Source: Snodgrassella alvi
Lineage (GTDB): Bacteria; Pseudomonadota; Gammaproteobacteria; Burkholderiales; Neisseriaceae
NCBI RefSeq assembly: GCF_040741455.2
Contig: NZ_CP160328.2
Location: forward strand, 1,178,001-1,242,000
Length of the DNA stretch: 64,000 bases
Direction: 5' to 3'
The position numbers and the translations under genes were made by a program. Within the stretch, counting starts at the first letter, position 1; every line of letters starts with the position of its first letter. Under the pieces are notes generated by a model. That model ran no database searches. It had not been told where the DNA came from and saw nothing but the letters and a program-made list of their open reading frames with translations. This document shows positions 18,469 to 30,939 of the stretch, one piece after another.

Positions 18469-19164
18469 ATGACCATCATGAAACCATTGGCTGCACTCGC
18501 TGCCGCCACTACCTTAGCCCTGACTGGCTGTGTTACCGATCCTAGTACCGGCCAAACCCATGCCAGCAAAACCGCTGTTTACGGCCTAAGTGGAGCTGCC
18601 GTGTGCGGAATCGTTGGTGCAATTACCCACAATAGCCGAGGTGCACGTAATGCTGCTCTGGGCTGTGGTGCTATCGGTGCTGGCATCGGCGCTTATATGG
18701 ATTACCAAGAAAAACTATTGCGTCAAAAACTGGCTAATACAAATGTTGAAGTACAGCGCGAAGGTGACCAGATTAAACTCACCATGCCAGAAAACATCAC
18801 ATTTGCAACTAATAGCTCTGAATTAAGCAGCGCCGCCACATCTTCCCTATCTTCTGTAGCTGAGATTCTGGCTAAATATGTGGATACCAATATCACCATC
18901 GCTGGTTATACCGACAGCACCGGTAATGACAATATCAATAGGCCATTATCACAACGTCGCGCTGAGTCTGTTTCCACATTCCTGAGCGCCCGTGGCGTCG
19001 CCAGCAATCGTATTAGCGCAGTAGGCTACGGTTCTGCCAATCCAATCGCCAGCAATGCCACAGTGGAAGGACGTGCCAAAAATCGCCGTGTAGAAATTCG
19101 TGTTAACCCTGTTCAACAAACAGCTACCACCACTACACAACAAACCACTACCTACGTACAGTAA
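18469..19164 (+). CDS. OmpA-family peptidoglycan-binding lipoprotein (YiaD-like)
   Basis: A 231-residue outer-membrane lipoprotein. From the ATG at 18469 (just after AGAAGGAG) there is a signal peptide ending in the lipobox LTGC. A glycine-rich membrane-like segment (VYGLSGAAVCGIVGAI to GAIGAGIGAYMD) follows, then an OmpA domain with ITIAGYTDSTG, SQRRAESVSTFL, GYGSANPIASN and GRAKNRRVEIRV, the peptidoglycan-binding signature. The C-terminus is Thr-Gln rich. It probably tethers the outer membrane to the cell wall. The open frame reaches back to 18304, but that start would put 55 residues before the signal peptide. Confidence 0.9.
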   Translation: MTIMKPLAALAAATTLALTGCVTDPSTGQTHASKTAVYGLSGAAVCGIVGAITHNSRGARNAALGCGAIGAGIGAYMDYQEKLLRQKLANTNVEVQREGDQIKLTMPENITFATNSSELSSAATSSLSSVAEILAKYVDTNITIAGYTDSTGNDNINRPLSQRRAESVSTFLSARGVASNRISAVGYGSANPIASNATVEGRAKNRRVEIRVNPVQQTATTTTQQTTTYVQ

Positions 19165-19171
19165 CGACTAA

Positions 19172-19217
19172 AAGGCGTGATAGACAATATATCGTTTCAT
19201 TCAGTCTGTCACGCCTT
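19172..19217 (+). terminator. Terminator-like hairpin after the OmpA-type gene
   Basis: AAGGCGTGA-T-AGAC (19172-19185) pairs with GTCTGTCACGCCTT (19204-19217) with one mismatch. It is followed by AAATTT, so the T run is weak. Confidence 0.65.
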
Positions 19218-19307
19218 AAATTTACAAGTTTTTCAAAATGATATTCATTTACAATATTAAATGTGTTAGTATTTAATAACATTTATTAACTATTGAAATG
19301 AATAATT

Positions 19308-19586
19308 ATGCAAAATCCAACAAATAATAACACTTTCAACTCTTCTTCAGGCAATCTTGCGCCAGTTATGTCTATTGGGGACTGGCTCATTATGTTTATT
19401 GTATTTTGCATACCCATTGTCAATCTGATCATGGTTTTAGTCTGGGCTTTTAGTGGCAACGGCAATCCTAACCGCTCTAATTTTTGCAAAGCATACCTGA
19501 TAGTCATGGCAATAACAGTAATTCTATATATAATTGTACTAGCCATTTTCGGAAGCATAATCGCTAATTCACCGCATCAGTTTTAA
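19308..19586 (+). CDS. Small two-helix membrane protein of unknown function
   Basis: A 92-residue protein with an Asn-rich N-terminus and two strong hydrophobic segments, at about residues 25-50 (WLIMFIVFCIPIVNLIMVLVW) and 60-85 (AYLIVMAITVILYIIVLAIF). A conserved-looking GNGNPNRSNFCKAYL link joins them. Small proteins of this pattern occur widely in Proteobacteria without an assigned role. It lies alone in an AT-rich region. I do not recognise a function. Confidence 0.65.
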   Translation: MQNPTNNNTFNSSSGNLAPVMSIGDWLIMFIVFCIPIVNLIMVLVWAFSGNGNPNRSNFCKAYLIVMAITVILYIIVLAIFGSIIANSPHQF

Positions 19587-20337
19587 TGCTCAAAGCAATG
19601 ATGATTAAGTTTGATAACTTAATCACAATTAAGCCAAGCTATCCATCATTTAATCCGTAATAAAATATGCGCAATAATCACCAAGCACTTCAGACAGAAG
19701 TGCTTGTTTTAAAATAAAATATGATAGTATTAATAATAATACTAACGTAAAAAAGAGATATTAAAAATAAAAAATTCATAGCTCAATTTGGAGGAGTTAA
19801 TCCAGCCAAAAGCAAATTTGAGCAGATATAACGACCATCATTGCAATACTAAAGTCGGATAGACTTACTAAATTCCGACAATCTTAATTTACTGTAATTA
19901 CCCGAACAAGTTACTATTCATACCAATCTCATTTTTCTCCTAAAAGAATAAAACATAAATATGCAAATTGATTATTAATAAATAAAAATCTGAATACAAA
20001 AAACATTTATCGCGATTCTCAAGCCAAAAAACCGATAACGGTCAGTGATGCATTCCATTAAAAATTAAATTTAATTCCCTACCATAAGTATTTTTGTTTA
20101 TTTTTTATCATCTAGAAATCAGGTACCTGCTTTACATTTAATACACATCAGCTTATAAAAAAAGTAAGCATATTTTCTACATAAACTAATTTCTGAAAAT
20201 ACCTGAACGAATATCATAAATGTGCACCAATGCTTACAGTAGAAAATATAAGAGCAGCTTCAAACTATTTATATAGACAAACACATTATTAATTAACTCT
20301 TACACCAGCGATAAGTATCTGAAGCACTTAGCAAATA
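19587..20337. other. AT-rich region without genes
   Basis: About 750 bases with no coding frame and no recognisable RNA gene. It contains a hairpin at 19683-19706 (AAGCACTTC with GAAGTGCTT) that closely resembles the yidC terminator at 20338. It may be the remains of a lost gene, but I see no protein-like fragments. Confidence 0.5.
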
Positions 20338-20366
20338 AAAAGCACTTCAAACTGAAGTGCTTTTTA
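20338..20366. terminator. Terminator of the rpmH-yidC operon
   Basis: AAAAAGCACTTCA pairs with TGAAGTGCTTTTT around a three-base loop, 15 bases after the yidC stop. A and T runs flank it on both sides. Confidence 0.85.
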
Positions 20367-20380
20367 CTAACAAGCTATAC

Positions 20381-22036
20381 TTATACATCCAATGAGCGAT
20401 GCAGTTTCGCCTGCCGTTCAATACGTTTATTAATAAACCATTGTTGTGCTAGCGTCAAAATATTGTTCGTCAGCCAGTACAGTACCAGACCGGCAGGGAA
20501 AAAGAAGAACATCACAGAAAACGCTACCGGCATGATTTTCATCATTTTAGCCTGCATCGGATCCGTAGGAGGCGGATTCATAAAGGTTTGCAAATACATG
20601 GTCAGTGCCATCAATACCGGCAAAATGTAATAAGGATCCTGACGTCCCAAATCGGTAATCCAGCCAATCCATGGAGCACCACGCAATTCTACCGAAGCAA
20701 ACAGTGCCCAGTACAAACCGATGAAAACCGGTATCTGCAACAGCATAGGCAGGCAGCCGCCAACAGGATTGATTTTTTCCTTTTTGTACAACGACATCAT
20801 TTCTTGCTGCATACGCATGCGGTCATCGCCATACTGGTCTTTCAATGCCTGCAAGCGAGGTGCTACAGCACGCATCTTAGCCATGGACTTATATGAAGCA
20901 TGAGTAAGCGGGAAAAGAATAGCTTTTACTGTAAGCGTCAGCAGAATAATTGCCCAGCCCCAGTTCTGTACCAGTCCATGCCACCAGTTTAACAGCCAAA
21001 ATAACGGTGAAGAAAACAGCGATACCTTGCCATAATCTTTAATCATCTGCAGATGATCAGCTACCTTAGTAATCACTGAATAAATCTGCGGACCAGAATA
21101 TAAAGAAATGCCGAAGCTAGCACTGGAATTAGCGGGAATATCTTTTACTGGTACACGCACGCCTGCCGAATATAAGCCATCACTACGTTTGCGAATATCA
21201 ATTTTGCAATCATCATTGCTGCCACAAACACTGCTGCCCTCTTTCGGCTGCAGAATCCACGTAGTCATAAAGTAGTGCTGGGTCATACCAATCCAGCCGG
21301 TATTGGTTTTACGCTGATAGTCTGCTCGGTCACGACCGGAAGCATAATCGCTGTCCAGATCTTTAAAAGCCACTTTTTCAAATTTACCATTGGGCGTATA
21401 CAGCACCGGACCAGTATAGGTGTGATCAAAATAGCCAGTACCTTCCGGCTCCTTGTCATCACGCAAAACCCGATAGGCCACATCCATTTGCAGCGGCTGT
21501 GCATTGTGATTGGCAATTTCATAGCGAAGGCCAATCAAATAACTACCTTTAGTAAAGGTATAAATCTTACTTACCTGCACACCGTTCTGTTCTGCTGCTG
21601 TCAAACGCACATCCAGCTTGTCGCCATTAAGTGTGTATTGTTTTTGCGGCGCAGTAAAAATCAGATTTTTAAACTGATAATCACCCTGACGGTTTAATAA
21701 TACCGACTGGGCAATGTACTGATGGCCATCCGCACCATTATCCAGCAGCACAAATGGCTTACTGGCATCACTGGTAGCTTTGTATTTAGTCAGTGTAAGC
21801 TGGCGCAAATCGCCAGTTTTTTCATCAATAACCGCCTTAACAGTATCCGTAGTGACCGTAACTGGCTCAGTTTTACTTAATGCACCCTCAGCTCCCACGC
21901 CAGTGGAAACTGCATTGCTCGTAGATGATGTTTGTTGTGCCGCTGGATGATTTTCGGGTTGTGGGTATAATTTTTCCCAACCCAGCAAAATGGCCATGGT
22001 CAGCACAAAAAATATCAGTAATCGTTTAAAATCCAT
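20381..22036 (-). CDS. yidC: Membrane protein insertase YidC
   Basis: A 551-residue inner-membrane insertase of the Oxa1/YidC family. It has an N-terminal membrane anchor (LLIFFVLTMAILLGW), a large periplasmic beta-sandwich domain (about residues 60-340), and a C-terminal insertase core with the amphipathic coil MAKMRAVAPRLQALKDQYGDD, NPVGGCLPMLLQIPVFIGLY and the last two helices up to LYWLTNNILTLAQQW. It helps membrane proteins fold and insert with or without SecYEG. It is the last gene of the rpmH-rnpA-yidD-yidC group, 21 bases after yidD. Confidence 0.97.
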   Translation of the reverse strand: MDFKRLLIFFVLTMAILLGWEKLYPQPENHPAAQQTSSTSNAVSTGVGAEGALSKTEPVTVTTDTVKAVIDEKTGDLRQLTLTKYKATSDASKPFVLLDNGADGHQYIAQSVLLNRQGDYQFKNLIFTAPQKQYTLNGDKLDVRLTAAEQNGVQVSKIYTFTKGSYLIGLRYEIANHNAQPLQMDVAYRVLRDDKEPEGTGYFDHTYTGPVLYTPNGKFEKVAFKDLDSDYASGRDRADYQRKTNTGWIGMTQHYFMTTWILQPKEGSSVCGSNDDCKIDIRKRSDGLYSAGVRVPVKDIPANSSASFGISLYSGPQIYSVITKVADHLQMIKDYGKVSLFSSPLFWLLNWWHGLVQNWGWAIILLTLTVKAILFPLTHASYKSMAKMRAVAPRLQALKDQYGDDRMRMQQEMMSLYKKEKINPVGGCLPMLLQIPVFIGLYWALFASVELRGAPWIGWITDLGRQDPYYILPVLMALTMYLQTFMNPPPTDPMQAKMMKIMPVAFSVMFFFFPAGLVLYWLTNNILTLAQQWFINKRIERQAKLHRSLDV

Positions 22037-22057
22037 AGTGTATTCCGTGTGTATTCG

Positions 22058-22267
22058 CTAAGGAAGTGGGTCATGACCGCAACCACCCCAAGGATGACAG
22101 CGGCAAATGCGCTTGATTGCCAGCCAGCCACCCTTGAATACCCCGTATTTTTGCAGAGCGAGTACTGCATATTGCGAACAGGTCGGGCTATAGCGGCAAC
22201 GGGGCGGTAAAAGCGGGCTGATGGCATACTGGTAAAACCGAATCAGACCCAGCAATAAATATTTCAT
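22058..22267 (-). CDS. yidD: Membrane protein insertion efficiency factor YidD
   Basis: A 69-residue YidD protein. An N-terminal amphipathic helix ([14 protein letters not shown]) precedes the family core [13 protein letters not shown], and the C-terminal [11 protein letters not shown] segment is present. YidD aids insertion of YidC substrates. Its ATG overlaps the rnpA stop (ATGA), as is usual in this operon. Confidence 0.96.
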   Translation of the reverse strand: MKYLLLGLIRFYQYAISPLLPPRCRYSPTCSQYAVLALQKYGVFKGGWLAIKRICRCHPWGGCGHDPLP

Positions 22268-22623
22268 TGCGACTTTGCTTTACACCCGTCAGCTGCCACA
22301 AGCAACTGTTGTAAAGTCTTGATTACACCAGCATAATCCGCATGCCGGAAGGGCTGGCGTACACGAATGATTATATCTGCCGGCGGCAATTCATGCCGGT
22401 GCAGGCGAAACCATTCTCTTAATACACGTTTCATATAATTGCGCCGATTGGCTCGTTTGGCCACTTTTTTGGCCACTACCAAACCCAGACGCGGAAAACC
22501 AAGTGTATTGCGTGCATGAAACACCTGAATCCAAGCACGGCTTTTCTGGCAACGTAACGCAAAAACGGATGAAAAATCATCCGTTTTTAAAAGGCGATAT
22601 TTTTTGCCAAAATGATAATCCAT
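22264..22623 (-). CDS. rnpA: Ribonuclease P protein component
   Basis: A 119-residue basic RNase P protein, the cofactor of the catalytic RNA that matures tRNA 5' ends. The signature [17 protein letters not shown] (about residues 57-73) carries the conserved RNR-type residues. It lies between rpmH and yidD, with eight bases separating it from the rpmH stop, and overlaps yidD. Confidence 0.96.
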   Translation of the reverse strand: MDYHFGKKYRLLKTDDFSSVFALRCQKSRAWIQVFHARNTLGFPRLGLVVAKKVAKRANRRNYMKRVLREWFRLHRHELPPADIIIRVRQPFRHADYAGVIKTLQQLLVAADGCKAKSQ

Positions 22624-22631
22624 TCTTGTGC

Positions 22632-22766
22632 TTACACAGCCAAACGTTTACGACCCTTGGCACGACGGGCAGCCAGTACAGCACGTCCACCGCGTGTTTT
22701 GCTGCGAACCAGAAAGCCATGAGTGCGTTTGCGACGGGTAACGGATGGTTGATAAGTACGTTTCAT
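22632..22766 (-). CDS. rpmH: 50S ribosomal protein L34
   Basis: A 44-residue, very basic protein read from the minus strand: it starts [18 protein letters not shown] and ends in AKGRKRLAV before TAA. These are the L34 hallmarks and length. It is the first gene of the leftward rpmH-rnpA-yidD-yidC operon. A plus-strand frame over the same bases (22503-22784) is a shadow. Confidence 0.97.
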   Translation of the reverse strand: MKRTYQPSVTRRKRTHGFLVRSKTRGGRAVLAARRAKGRKRLAV

Positions 22767-22988
22767 AATTTATTCCCGAATTAACTTTAAATAAAACGTA
22801 GCATTACACAACAAGAACAGCACTTTGTCAATCAATATAATCTACAGAAAACCCAGACTGCAAACGGGTTAACACAGAGTGCAAATCGTGGTCATAAAGT
22901 TCTTTATTGCGTATAATTAGCATAATAGGCGATACCTGTTTCCATTACTTAAGCCATGTCCCATTGGCAGACAAAATAAGCTTCACGC
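22767..22988. other. rpmH-dnaA divergent region
   Basis: 222 bases between the divergent rpmH and dnaA genes, where many betaproteobacteria have oriC. No perfect or single-mismatch DnaA box was found here by eye, so an origin cannot be claimed. It must contain the two outward promoters. Confidence 0.5.
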
Positions 22989-24614
22989 ATGACCCTAACA
23001 GAATTTTGGCCGCAGTGCCTGTTACAACTTAAACAAAACCTACCGCCCCAGCAATACCAAATGTGGATTGCTCCCCTAACCGTAGGTGAAGAAAATGGCA
23101 ATTGGGTAATATTCGCGCGCAATACCTTTGCATTCAACCATATACGTGAGCGTTTCTGGCCAGCTGTGGAAAACGCCCGTCAGGCCATACTCCCACACGG
23201 ACAAACTCCTTTAATCCTCAAAATTGGTCAGGGGCAATCTTTACAAGCAGCTACACAGGCTCAGGCAATTACCAATACCATTAATTCTGTGAAAGCTGAA
23301 AGCGGCACTCCGGTTCAGGTGGAGACTGAAAACCTTAATAAACATGAACCCTTAAACACAACCCCTGCACCTGAAGAAGCCAAACCGCGTTCAACAACTA
23401 AACGCACAGAATCAGCTCAGGACATTATTGCCAAAAGGTTAAAAAATAATCAGTCTAAAAGTGATAGCAATACGGCTGAAAGCAGTGAAGTCAACCCTAG
23501 CAAACCAAGCAAAGTAGATAAAAAAGAAACATCTATACCTAAAACTGAGTCTGATAATGTACTGACAAACAGTAAAAAATCACGCTATACCGACACTAAT
23601 CTCAATCCTGAACACACCTTCGCTGCACTGGTACAAGGCAAAGGTAACCGGCTGGCTCATGCGGCCGCCCTCTCTATAGCTGAAAACCCAGGCAATAGCA
23701 TGTACAACCCGTTTTTTGTTTACGGCAGCACCGGTTTGGGTAAGACTCACTTAGTACAGGCCATTGGTAACCAGCTCTTTGCTGCAGATGCCAAAGTCAA
23801 AATCCGTTATATACATGCCGATGAATTCATCCGTGGCATCATGAACGCTTTCCATGCTAAATCTTTCGATGCCATGCGTCAGCAATACCAACAGGTGGAC
23901 TTGCTGATTATGGATGATGTTCAGTTTATTGCTGGCAAAGACCGCACCATGGAAGAGTTTTTTTACGTCTACAACCATTTAATTGACGAAAAAAAACAGG
24001 TTATTCTTACATGTGATACCTTGCCTACTCATATTGATGGCATGGACGATCGCTTAAAATCACGCTTTTCATGGGGACTAAGTCTAGAGCTGGAACCACC
24101 TGAACTGGAAATGCGTGTTGCCATTCTGCAGAAAAAAGCCGAGCTGGCTCAGGTAAAACTTGAAGACGAAGCTGCGTTCTTTATTGCCAAACATATCCGC
24201 AGTAATGTGCGCGAACTAGAAGGCGCTTTCAAGCGCGTTGTGGCTCAAAGCCGTTTTGCCAGCCGGCCGATTGATGTCGGTTTAGCCACAGAAGCACTAC
24301 AGGATATTCTGGCCGTCAATCACAAACCAATGACACTGGAACACATCCAAAACACCGTAGCCAAATTCTATGGCATCACCATCAGTGATATGGTAGGCAA
24401 AAAACGTACACGTAATCTGGCACGTCCGCGTCAGATGGCCATGACCTTGGCTAAAGAACTCACCCCACTTAGTTTACCCGCTATTGGCAGCGGATTTGGT
24501 GGCCGTGACCACACCACAGTCATGCATGCGGTAAAAAGCATCTCCAAACTCCGTAAATCAGATGCCGAGACAACCAAAGCGTACGAAACCTTAATGATGA
24601 TTTTGCGAGATTAA
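22989..24614 (+). CDS. dnaA: Chromosomal replication initiator DnaA
   Basis: A 541-residue AAA+ initiator. Domain I lies at residues 1-90 (WPQCLLQLKQNLPPQQYQMWI). A long, polar, low-complexity domain II spans about 95-205. The ATPase domain has Walker A GSTGLGKTH (about 246-254) and Walker B LLIMDDVQF, and the C-terminal DnaA-box-binding helix has GGRDHTTVMHAVKSI. Domain II is longer than in E. coli DnaA (467 residues in total). The gene is followed closely by dnaN, with 15 bases between them. Confidence 0.97.
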   Translation: MTLTEFWPQCLLQLKQNLPPQQYQMWIAPLTVGEENGNWVIFARNTFAFNHIRERFWPAVENARQAILPHGQTPLILKIGQGQSLQAATQAQAITNTINSVKAESGTPVQVETENLNKHEPLNTTPAPEEAKPRSTTKRTESAQDIIAKRLKNNQSKSDSNTAESSEVNPSKPSKVDKKETSIPKTESDNVLTNSKKSRYTDTNLNPEHTFAALVQGKGNRLAHAAALSIAENPGNSMYNPFFVYGSTGLGKTHLVQAIGNQLFAADAKVKIRYIHADEFIRGIMNAFHAKSFDAMRQQYQQVDLLIMDDVQFIAGKDRTMEEFFYVYNHLIDEKKQVILTCDTLPTHIDGMDDRLKSRFSWGLSLELEPPELEMRVAILQKKAELAQVKLEDEAAFFIAKHIRSNVRELEGAFKRVVAQSRFASRPIDVGLATEALQDILAVNHKPMTLEHIQNTVAKFYGITISDMVGKKRTRNLARPRQMAMTLAKELTPLSLPAIGSGFGGRDHTTVMHAVKSISKLRKSDAETTKAYETLMMILRD

Positions 24615-24629
24615 ACCAAGGAAAACAAC

Positions 24630-25733
24630 ATGCTGATTCTACAAGCAGAACGTGATAGTTTACTTAAACCTCTGCAAGCCGTAACCGGCATTGTCGAGCG
24701 TCGCCATACCTTGCCGATCCTGTCTAACGTATTACTGGAGAACCATCAGGGGCAAATCAAAATTTTAGCCACCGATCTGGAAATTCAGATTGATACCATA
24801 GGCCCAAAAAGCGAAGCTGAAGATTTCCGCATTACCACCAATGCCAAAAAACTACAGGATATTCTGCGCGCCCTACCAGCTGGCGCCATGGTTTCACTAG
24901 ACTGGAACAATAACCGTCTGGTCCTAAAAGCCGGGAAAAGCCGCTTTAATCTACAAACCTTGCCGGCGGAAGACTTTCCACTGATGAGTGTAGGAGAAGA
25001 CGTAAATGCCAGCTTCTCCCTTCCTCAGGAAACTTTCCGTGAAATGCTGTCACAGGTCCAATACAGCATGGCTATTCAGGACATTCGATATTATCTAAAC
25101 GGCTTACTGATGCAGACCGAAGGCAATCAGCTGCGTTTAGTAGCCACAGACGGGCACCGCTTGGCCTATGCCGCCTGTAGTCTCGATACAGATTTACCTA
25201 AAGCAGAAGTGATTCTGCCCCGCAAAACGGTACTGGAACTATTCAAGTTGCTTACATTCCCTGAGCAACCGATTACTATAGAACTATTGAATAATCAGGT
25301 TCGCTTCCGTTGCAACGATACCATTATCGTTTCCAAAGTAGTAGACGGCAAATTCCCAGACTACAACCGCGTGATTCCACTAGATAATGACAAAATCTTC
25401 CTTGCCAATCGTAGCGAATTACTTGGCGCTTTAGAACGTGCTGCTATTCTGGCCAATGAAAAATTCCGCGGTGCGCGTTTGCAAATCCAGCCGGGGCTAC
25501 TCAGCGTCACCTGTAACAATAATGAACAAGAAGAAGCACGTGAAGAATTGGAAATTGCTTATCAGGGTGACACACTGGAAGTCGGATTCAACATCAATTA
25601 TCTGATGGATGTATTACGCAATTTACATGCCGATGACTTGCAACTGGCATTCGGCGATGCCAATCGTTCAACGTTATTTACCATCCCCAACAATCCCGAT
25701 TTTAAATACATAGTCATGCCGATGAGAATATAA
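24630..25733 (+). CDS. dnaN: DNA polymerase III beta subunit (sliding clamp)
   Basis: A 367-residue beta clamp that encircles DNA and tethers polymerase III. The three-fold clamp repeat shows in the start (LQAERDSLLKPLQAVTGIVERRHTLPIL), the middle (MAIQDIRYYLNGLLM, ATDGHRLAYA) and the end, where the peptide-binding C-terminus IVMPMRI is conserved. AAGGAAAAC precedes the ATG. It is in an operon with dnaA. Confidence 0.97.
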   Translation: MLILQAERDSLLKPLQAVTGIVERRHTLPILSNVLLENHQGQIKILATDLEIQIDTIGPKSEAEDFRITTNAKKLQDILRALPAGAMVSLDWNNNRLVLKAGKSRFNLQTLPAEDFPLMSVGEDVNASFSLPQETFREMLSQVQYSMAIQDIRYYLNGLLMQTEGNQLRLVATDGHRLAYAACSLDTDLPKAEVILPRKTVLELFKLLTFPEQPITIELLNNQVRFRCNDTIIVSKVVDGKFPDYNRVIPLDNDKIFLANRSELLGALERAAILANEKFRGARLQIQPGLLSVTCNNNEQEEAREELEIAYQGDTLEVGFNINYLMDVLRNLHADDLQLAFGDANRSTLFTIPNNPDFKYIVMPMRI

Positions 25734-28434
<2,701 letters not shown>

Positions 28435-28455
28435 GCAAGTTTTCTCTAATCAAAA

Positions 28456-28483
28456 AAGGATGGCTGTTGCCATCCTCTTTTAA
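28456..28483 (+). terminator. Terminator of gyrB
   Basis: GGATGGC (28458-28464) pairs with GCCATCC (28469-28475) within A-rich and TCTTTT flanks, about 20 bases after the gyrB stop. Confidence 0.8.
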
Positions 28484-28623
28484 AAAAATAAAAATGTATT
28501 TTATTCTTCAGCTCAAATTGATTACTAATGAGTCTTACCAATTTCAATATAGTAAAAATAAAAGCGTTTGGCAGTAACTTTAGAAAAATAGAAAATACTA
28601 ATTATTTATGAGTTCAATCCGAA

Positions 28624-30939
28624 TTATTTATCTAATATATTAGATAGTTGTTCAAATTTTTCAGTTTCAAAATCATCAAAACTATTTTTTATATTATCAT
28701 TTTCTTCAGCTTCATAATAATCAATAATTTTTTGCGGTGCACCATAATCACTGGCTAATCGTCCTTTTTCAGTCACTGCGTTATATTCAAGTTTTATTAA
28801 AAGTCTATCTATTCCAACCTCTGTATCTATTGATGAATTATTTAGGATGGATTGATGGTATTTATACATTATATTAAAAACACCAAGATATTTAACTAGC
28901 TGAAATTTAAATATATTAAAGATTAAATCTGCAGTTTTTCTGATTGCGTTATCAATATTTTCTCTTTTTTGTTCTAACTGATATCTTACACATCCTAGAA
29001 AACCTGTCTTAATATATGTTGATAACATATATATAATAATAGGATAAGAGTTGCCTTGTTTTGTTGGATGTTCTTTATCTATTATATTTTTAAGCGCAAA
29101 ATTAGCGATAATAGGTTTTATTATATACAAAATAATTTTTAATCCATCATAATCTATAGATAATTTAGTAAAATTAATATTTTTAATTAATAATTTTATT
29201 TGATTTATTTCCTCTGAATTTAGCCTTTTAATTTTTCTATAAATATTTAATTTATCGTGAAAAGATACAGTTTTAAACATTGATATAATTTCATTTGGTA
29301 TATTTTCACTTTTTATTTCTGCTAAAATATCCAACTTGCGAATTTTGTCTTTGGCGTTTAAATATTTATCATCTGTTATAAATAAATCAATTTCTTCTTT
29401 TTTTGTCGCCTCATCATAGTTTTTGTACTTTATTACATCGCCTTTGCTCTCAAATATTTCTTTAAACTTCGAATCTAAAATCAAAACTCTACCACTGTAA
29501 TGGTGTAAAAACCGCCCAGCTCTACCAACTATATTTTTAGCATCAAACGATTTTAATACCTTTTTCCCTTTATAATGACTTAAAACAACAAGATTTTTTG
29601 CTGATGTGTTTACACCTTCAGTAATGGTTGTAGTTGATATCAACACATTCAAAGAACCTTGATTAAAAAGCTCTACAATTTCTTTTTGAATATATTTTGG
29701 AATACGCCCATGATGTATTCCTATCCTGTTTTTTAAAGCATTAATTAATATCCAAGTATTATTATCTTTATCCCTAATATTAAAGTTTTTTTCTAAATGT
29801 TGAATAAATTTTTTAAGTTGGGTAGATAAATTTTTTGAATTCACTAATGGTTCTAAATTCAAAATTTTTTTAATGGTGTTTTCTGCAGTTGTAGTACCTT
29901 TAGTATATAAAAGAACATTTTCTGATATATGCAATAACGCAGATATTACTTTATGTAGCTTATTTATGTCTTTATCTAAATTTTCAAAAGTTATTTTTAT
30001 ATTATCAGAAATCTCATTTACTCCATTTTCTAATAAAATAATTTTTTTAGAAACAATTTCATACTTGTTAAAATTAATTTTTTCAAATTTATTTTCGTTT
30101 AAAAAAATATTAAATGATTGATTAATTGTTGTATCTTCTTTTTCTGGAAACTCAATATAAGGACCTACTAATAAAATATCTCTAGCCTTTGATAAGATTT
30201 CATGTAAAGTTATGCGATAAGCCGTATCTCTTTCATTTTCTTTATTTTCTGAATCTATTAAATATTCATTATCTATTTTATAGATTTCATCAATAAAAAC
30301 AAAATCTAAAGAAATATGTTTATGTTTATCAATAAAAGACAAATACCGTTCAGGTGTATAGATAAATAGATTATATTCACCTAAAATAGGAACATCGCTA
30401 AGTGTATGGATAGAAAATTTATTAAAATATTTGTACTCAGAGCTCGAAATTAGCTTTTGAAAGTTTTCTGATAATAAGGCTATTGTTGGAAATATTAATG
30501 CAATATTTTTATATTCAAGTTTTCGTATTATTTCATAAACTAAAAAAGTCTTTCCGAAAGATGTTGTTGCCGATAAGAAATACCGGTTTTTCTTATCTGG
30601 TGAAAATTGATTTAAGATTTCTTTTTGGTACCTATGTATTTTAAGATTTTCGTCGACATGTAATGTCGATTCATAAATCAGAGAGGATATTGTATTAAGA
30701 CTTATATTTGATAAACTATTATTTCTCTCAAATTTATTTAATAAATCATAATAATGTGGTATACCAACAGCATTGGATATATATTTCAAAAACTCTAAAT
30801 CAGATGCTGATAAAGGTTCATCTTTAATATAATCAAAATAGTTACATACTTCTGAAATAAACTTATATTCTTCTAACTTATTAGATTTATAATTATTGAG
30901 GCTTCTAATTAAATTAGCGGTTTTTTCGATTCGATGCAT
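28624..30939 (-). CDS. hamB: Hachiman defence helicase HamB
   Basis: A 771-residue superfamily 2 helicase. Walker A is TTSFGKT (residues 125-131), the DExH-type Walker B is DEIY (217-220), and the second RecA fold has STTTITEGVN and the arginine-finger motif NIVGRAGR. In Hachiman, HamB is the ATP-driven helicase that senses damaged or invading DNA and holds the HamA nuclease in check. The HamB assignment rests on its partner: a HamA-like gene immediately upstream overlaps it by 31 bases. The gene is markedly AT-rich compared with gyrB next door, which suggests horizontal acquisition. A lone helicase of another defence system would be the alternative. Confidence 0.82.
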   Translation of the reverse strand: MHRIEKTANLIRSLNNYKSNKLEEYKFISEVCNYFDYIKDEPLSASDLEFLKYISNAVGIPHYYDLLNKFERNNSLSNISLNTISSLIYESTLHVDENLKIHRYQKEILNQFSPDKKNRYFLSATTSFGKTFLVYEIIRKLEYKNIALIFPTIALLSENFQKLISSSEYKYFNKFSIHTLSDVPILGEYNLFIYTPERYLSFIDKHKHISLDFVFIDEIYKIDNEYLIDSENKENERDTAYRITLHEILSKARDILLVGPYIEFPEKEDTTINQSFNIFLNENKFEKINFNKYEIVSKKIILLENGVNEISDNIKITFENLDKDINKLHKVISALLHISENVLLYTKGTTTAENTIKKILNLEPLVNSKNLSTQLKKFIQHLEKNFNIRDKDNNTWILINALKNRIGIHHGRIPKYIQKEIVELFNQGSLNVLISTTTITEGVNTSAKNLVVLSHYKGKKVLKSFDAKNIVGRAGRFLHHYSGRVLILDSKFKEIFESKGDVIKYKNYDEATKKEEIDLFITDDKYLNAKDKIRKLDILAEIKSENIPNEIISMFKTVSFHDKLNIYRKIKRLNSEEINQIKLLIKNINFTKLSIDYDGLKIILYIIKPIIANFALKNIIDKEHPTKQGNSYPIIIYMLSTYIKTGFLGCVRYQLEQKRENIDNAIRKTADLIFNIFKFQLVKYLGVFNIMYKYHQSILNNSSIDTEVGIDRLLIKLEYNAVTEKGRLASDYGAPQKIIDYYEAEENDNIKNSFDDFETEKFEQLSNILDK

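Noticed and set aside
22503-22784. 93-codon plus-strand frame over rpmH
   Set aside because: Antisense shadow of rnpA and rpmH, which are unmistakable on the minus strand.
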